The notes under the pieces: model-generated
What the model saw: only the letters and a program-made list of their open reading frames with translations
The model's database searches: none
Told to the model about the DNA's origin: nothing
Made by a program: the position numbers and the translations under genes
Shown here: positions 13,931 through 13,948 of the stretch, piece by piece
Numbering within the stretch: position 1 is the stretch's first letter
Layout of the letters: the number at the start of each line of letters is the position of its first letter
NCBI GenBank assembly: GCA_036399695.1
Contig: DASWMP010000312.1
Coordinates: 1 to 13,948 of the forward strand
From: DASVEE01 sp036399695
GTDB taxonomy: Bacteria > Acidobacteriota > Thermoanaerobaculia > Gp7-AA8
Length of the DNA stretch: 13,948 bases
Direction of reading: 5' to 3'

Positions 13931-13948
13931 GAGGCAAACCTCTAAGTC

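Overview
The window is high-GC DNA with compact, mostly same-strand genes. It looks like a chromosomal piece of a Gram-negative bacterium: it encodes a lipoprotein with a BamE/SmpA-like end and a SPOR protein. Dispersed heptamer/octamer repeats and REP-like hairpins, some lying inside genes, are a style I associate with Acidobacteriota and neighbouring phyla. That assignment is inference; there is no rRNA or other marker here.

Layout. (1) 30-1447: an outer-membrane-type lipoprotein and a membrane-anchored SPOR-domain protein, both cell-envelope genes. (2) 1451-1748: a non-coding element with perfect 34-bp inverted ends made of GGTTGGGC-type repeats, enclosing three copies of a 27-bp near-palindrome. 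(3) 1783-3652: a LOG-family (TIGR00730) protein overlapping an ApbC/Mrp Fe-S cluster carrier ATPase with a 12-histidine tail. (4) 3653-4230: no gene; a strong hairpin followed by about 6.6 tandem copies of a 63-64 bp unit, each built around a palindrome. (5) 4231-8877: scoA and scoB (3-oxoacid CoA-transferase, ketone-body/short-chain acyl-CoA metabolism), followed without a gap by three genes with ATGA, ATGA and GTGA overlaps: a small membrane-anchored protein and two polytopic GT-C-like membrane proteins. Both polytopic genes carry in-frame insertions of simple repeats. (6) 8910-13457: a 1515-residue secreted protein with a signal peptide, a parallel beta-helix, a DUF6531-like module, many YD repeats, an RHS core and a variable C-terminal tip that looks like a polymorphic-toxin domain. 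(7) 13458-13948: a small convergent reading frame whose 5' part is made of repeat DNA, plus a pair of inverted REP-like hairpins.

Functional reading. LOG-apbC and the scoA-to-GT-C chain look like translationally coupled operons. The RHS gene may start its own unit, since it follows the last GT-C gene after only 32 bp but shares no theme with it. The most distinctive content is the non-coding structure: the helically phased palindrome array with one apparent compensatory change, the nested inverted-repeat element, and the same repeat families found both between genes and inside membrane-protein genes. I see no CRISPR array, tRNA, rRNA, transposase or phage gene.
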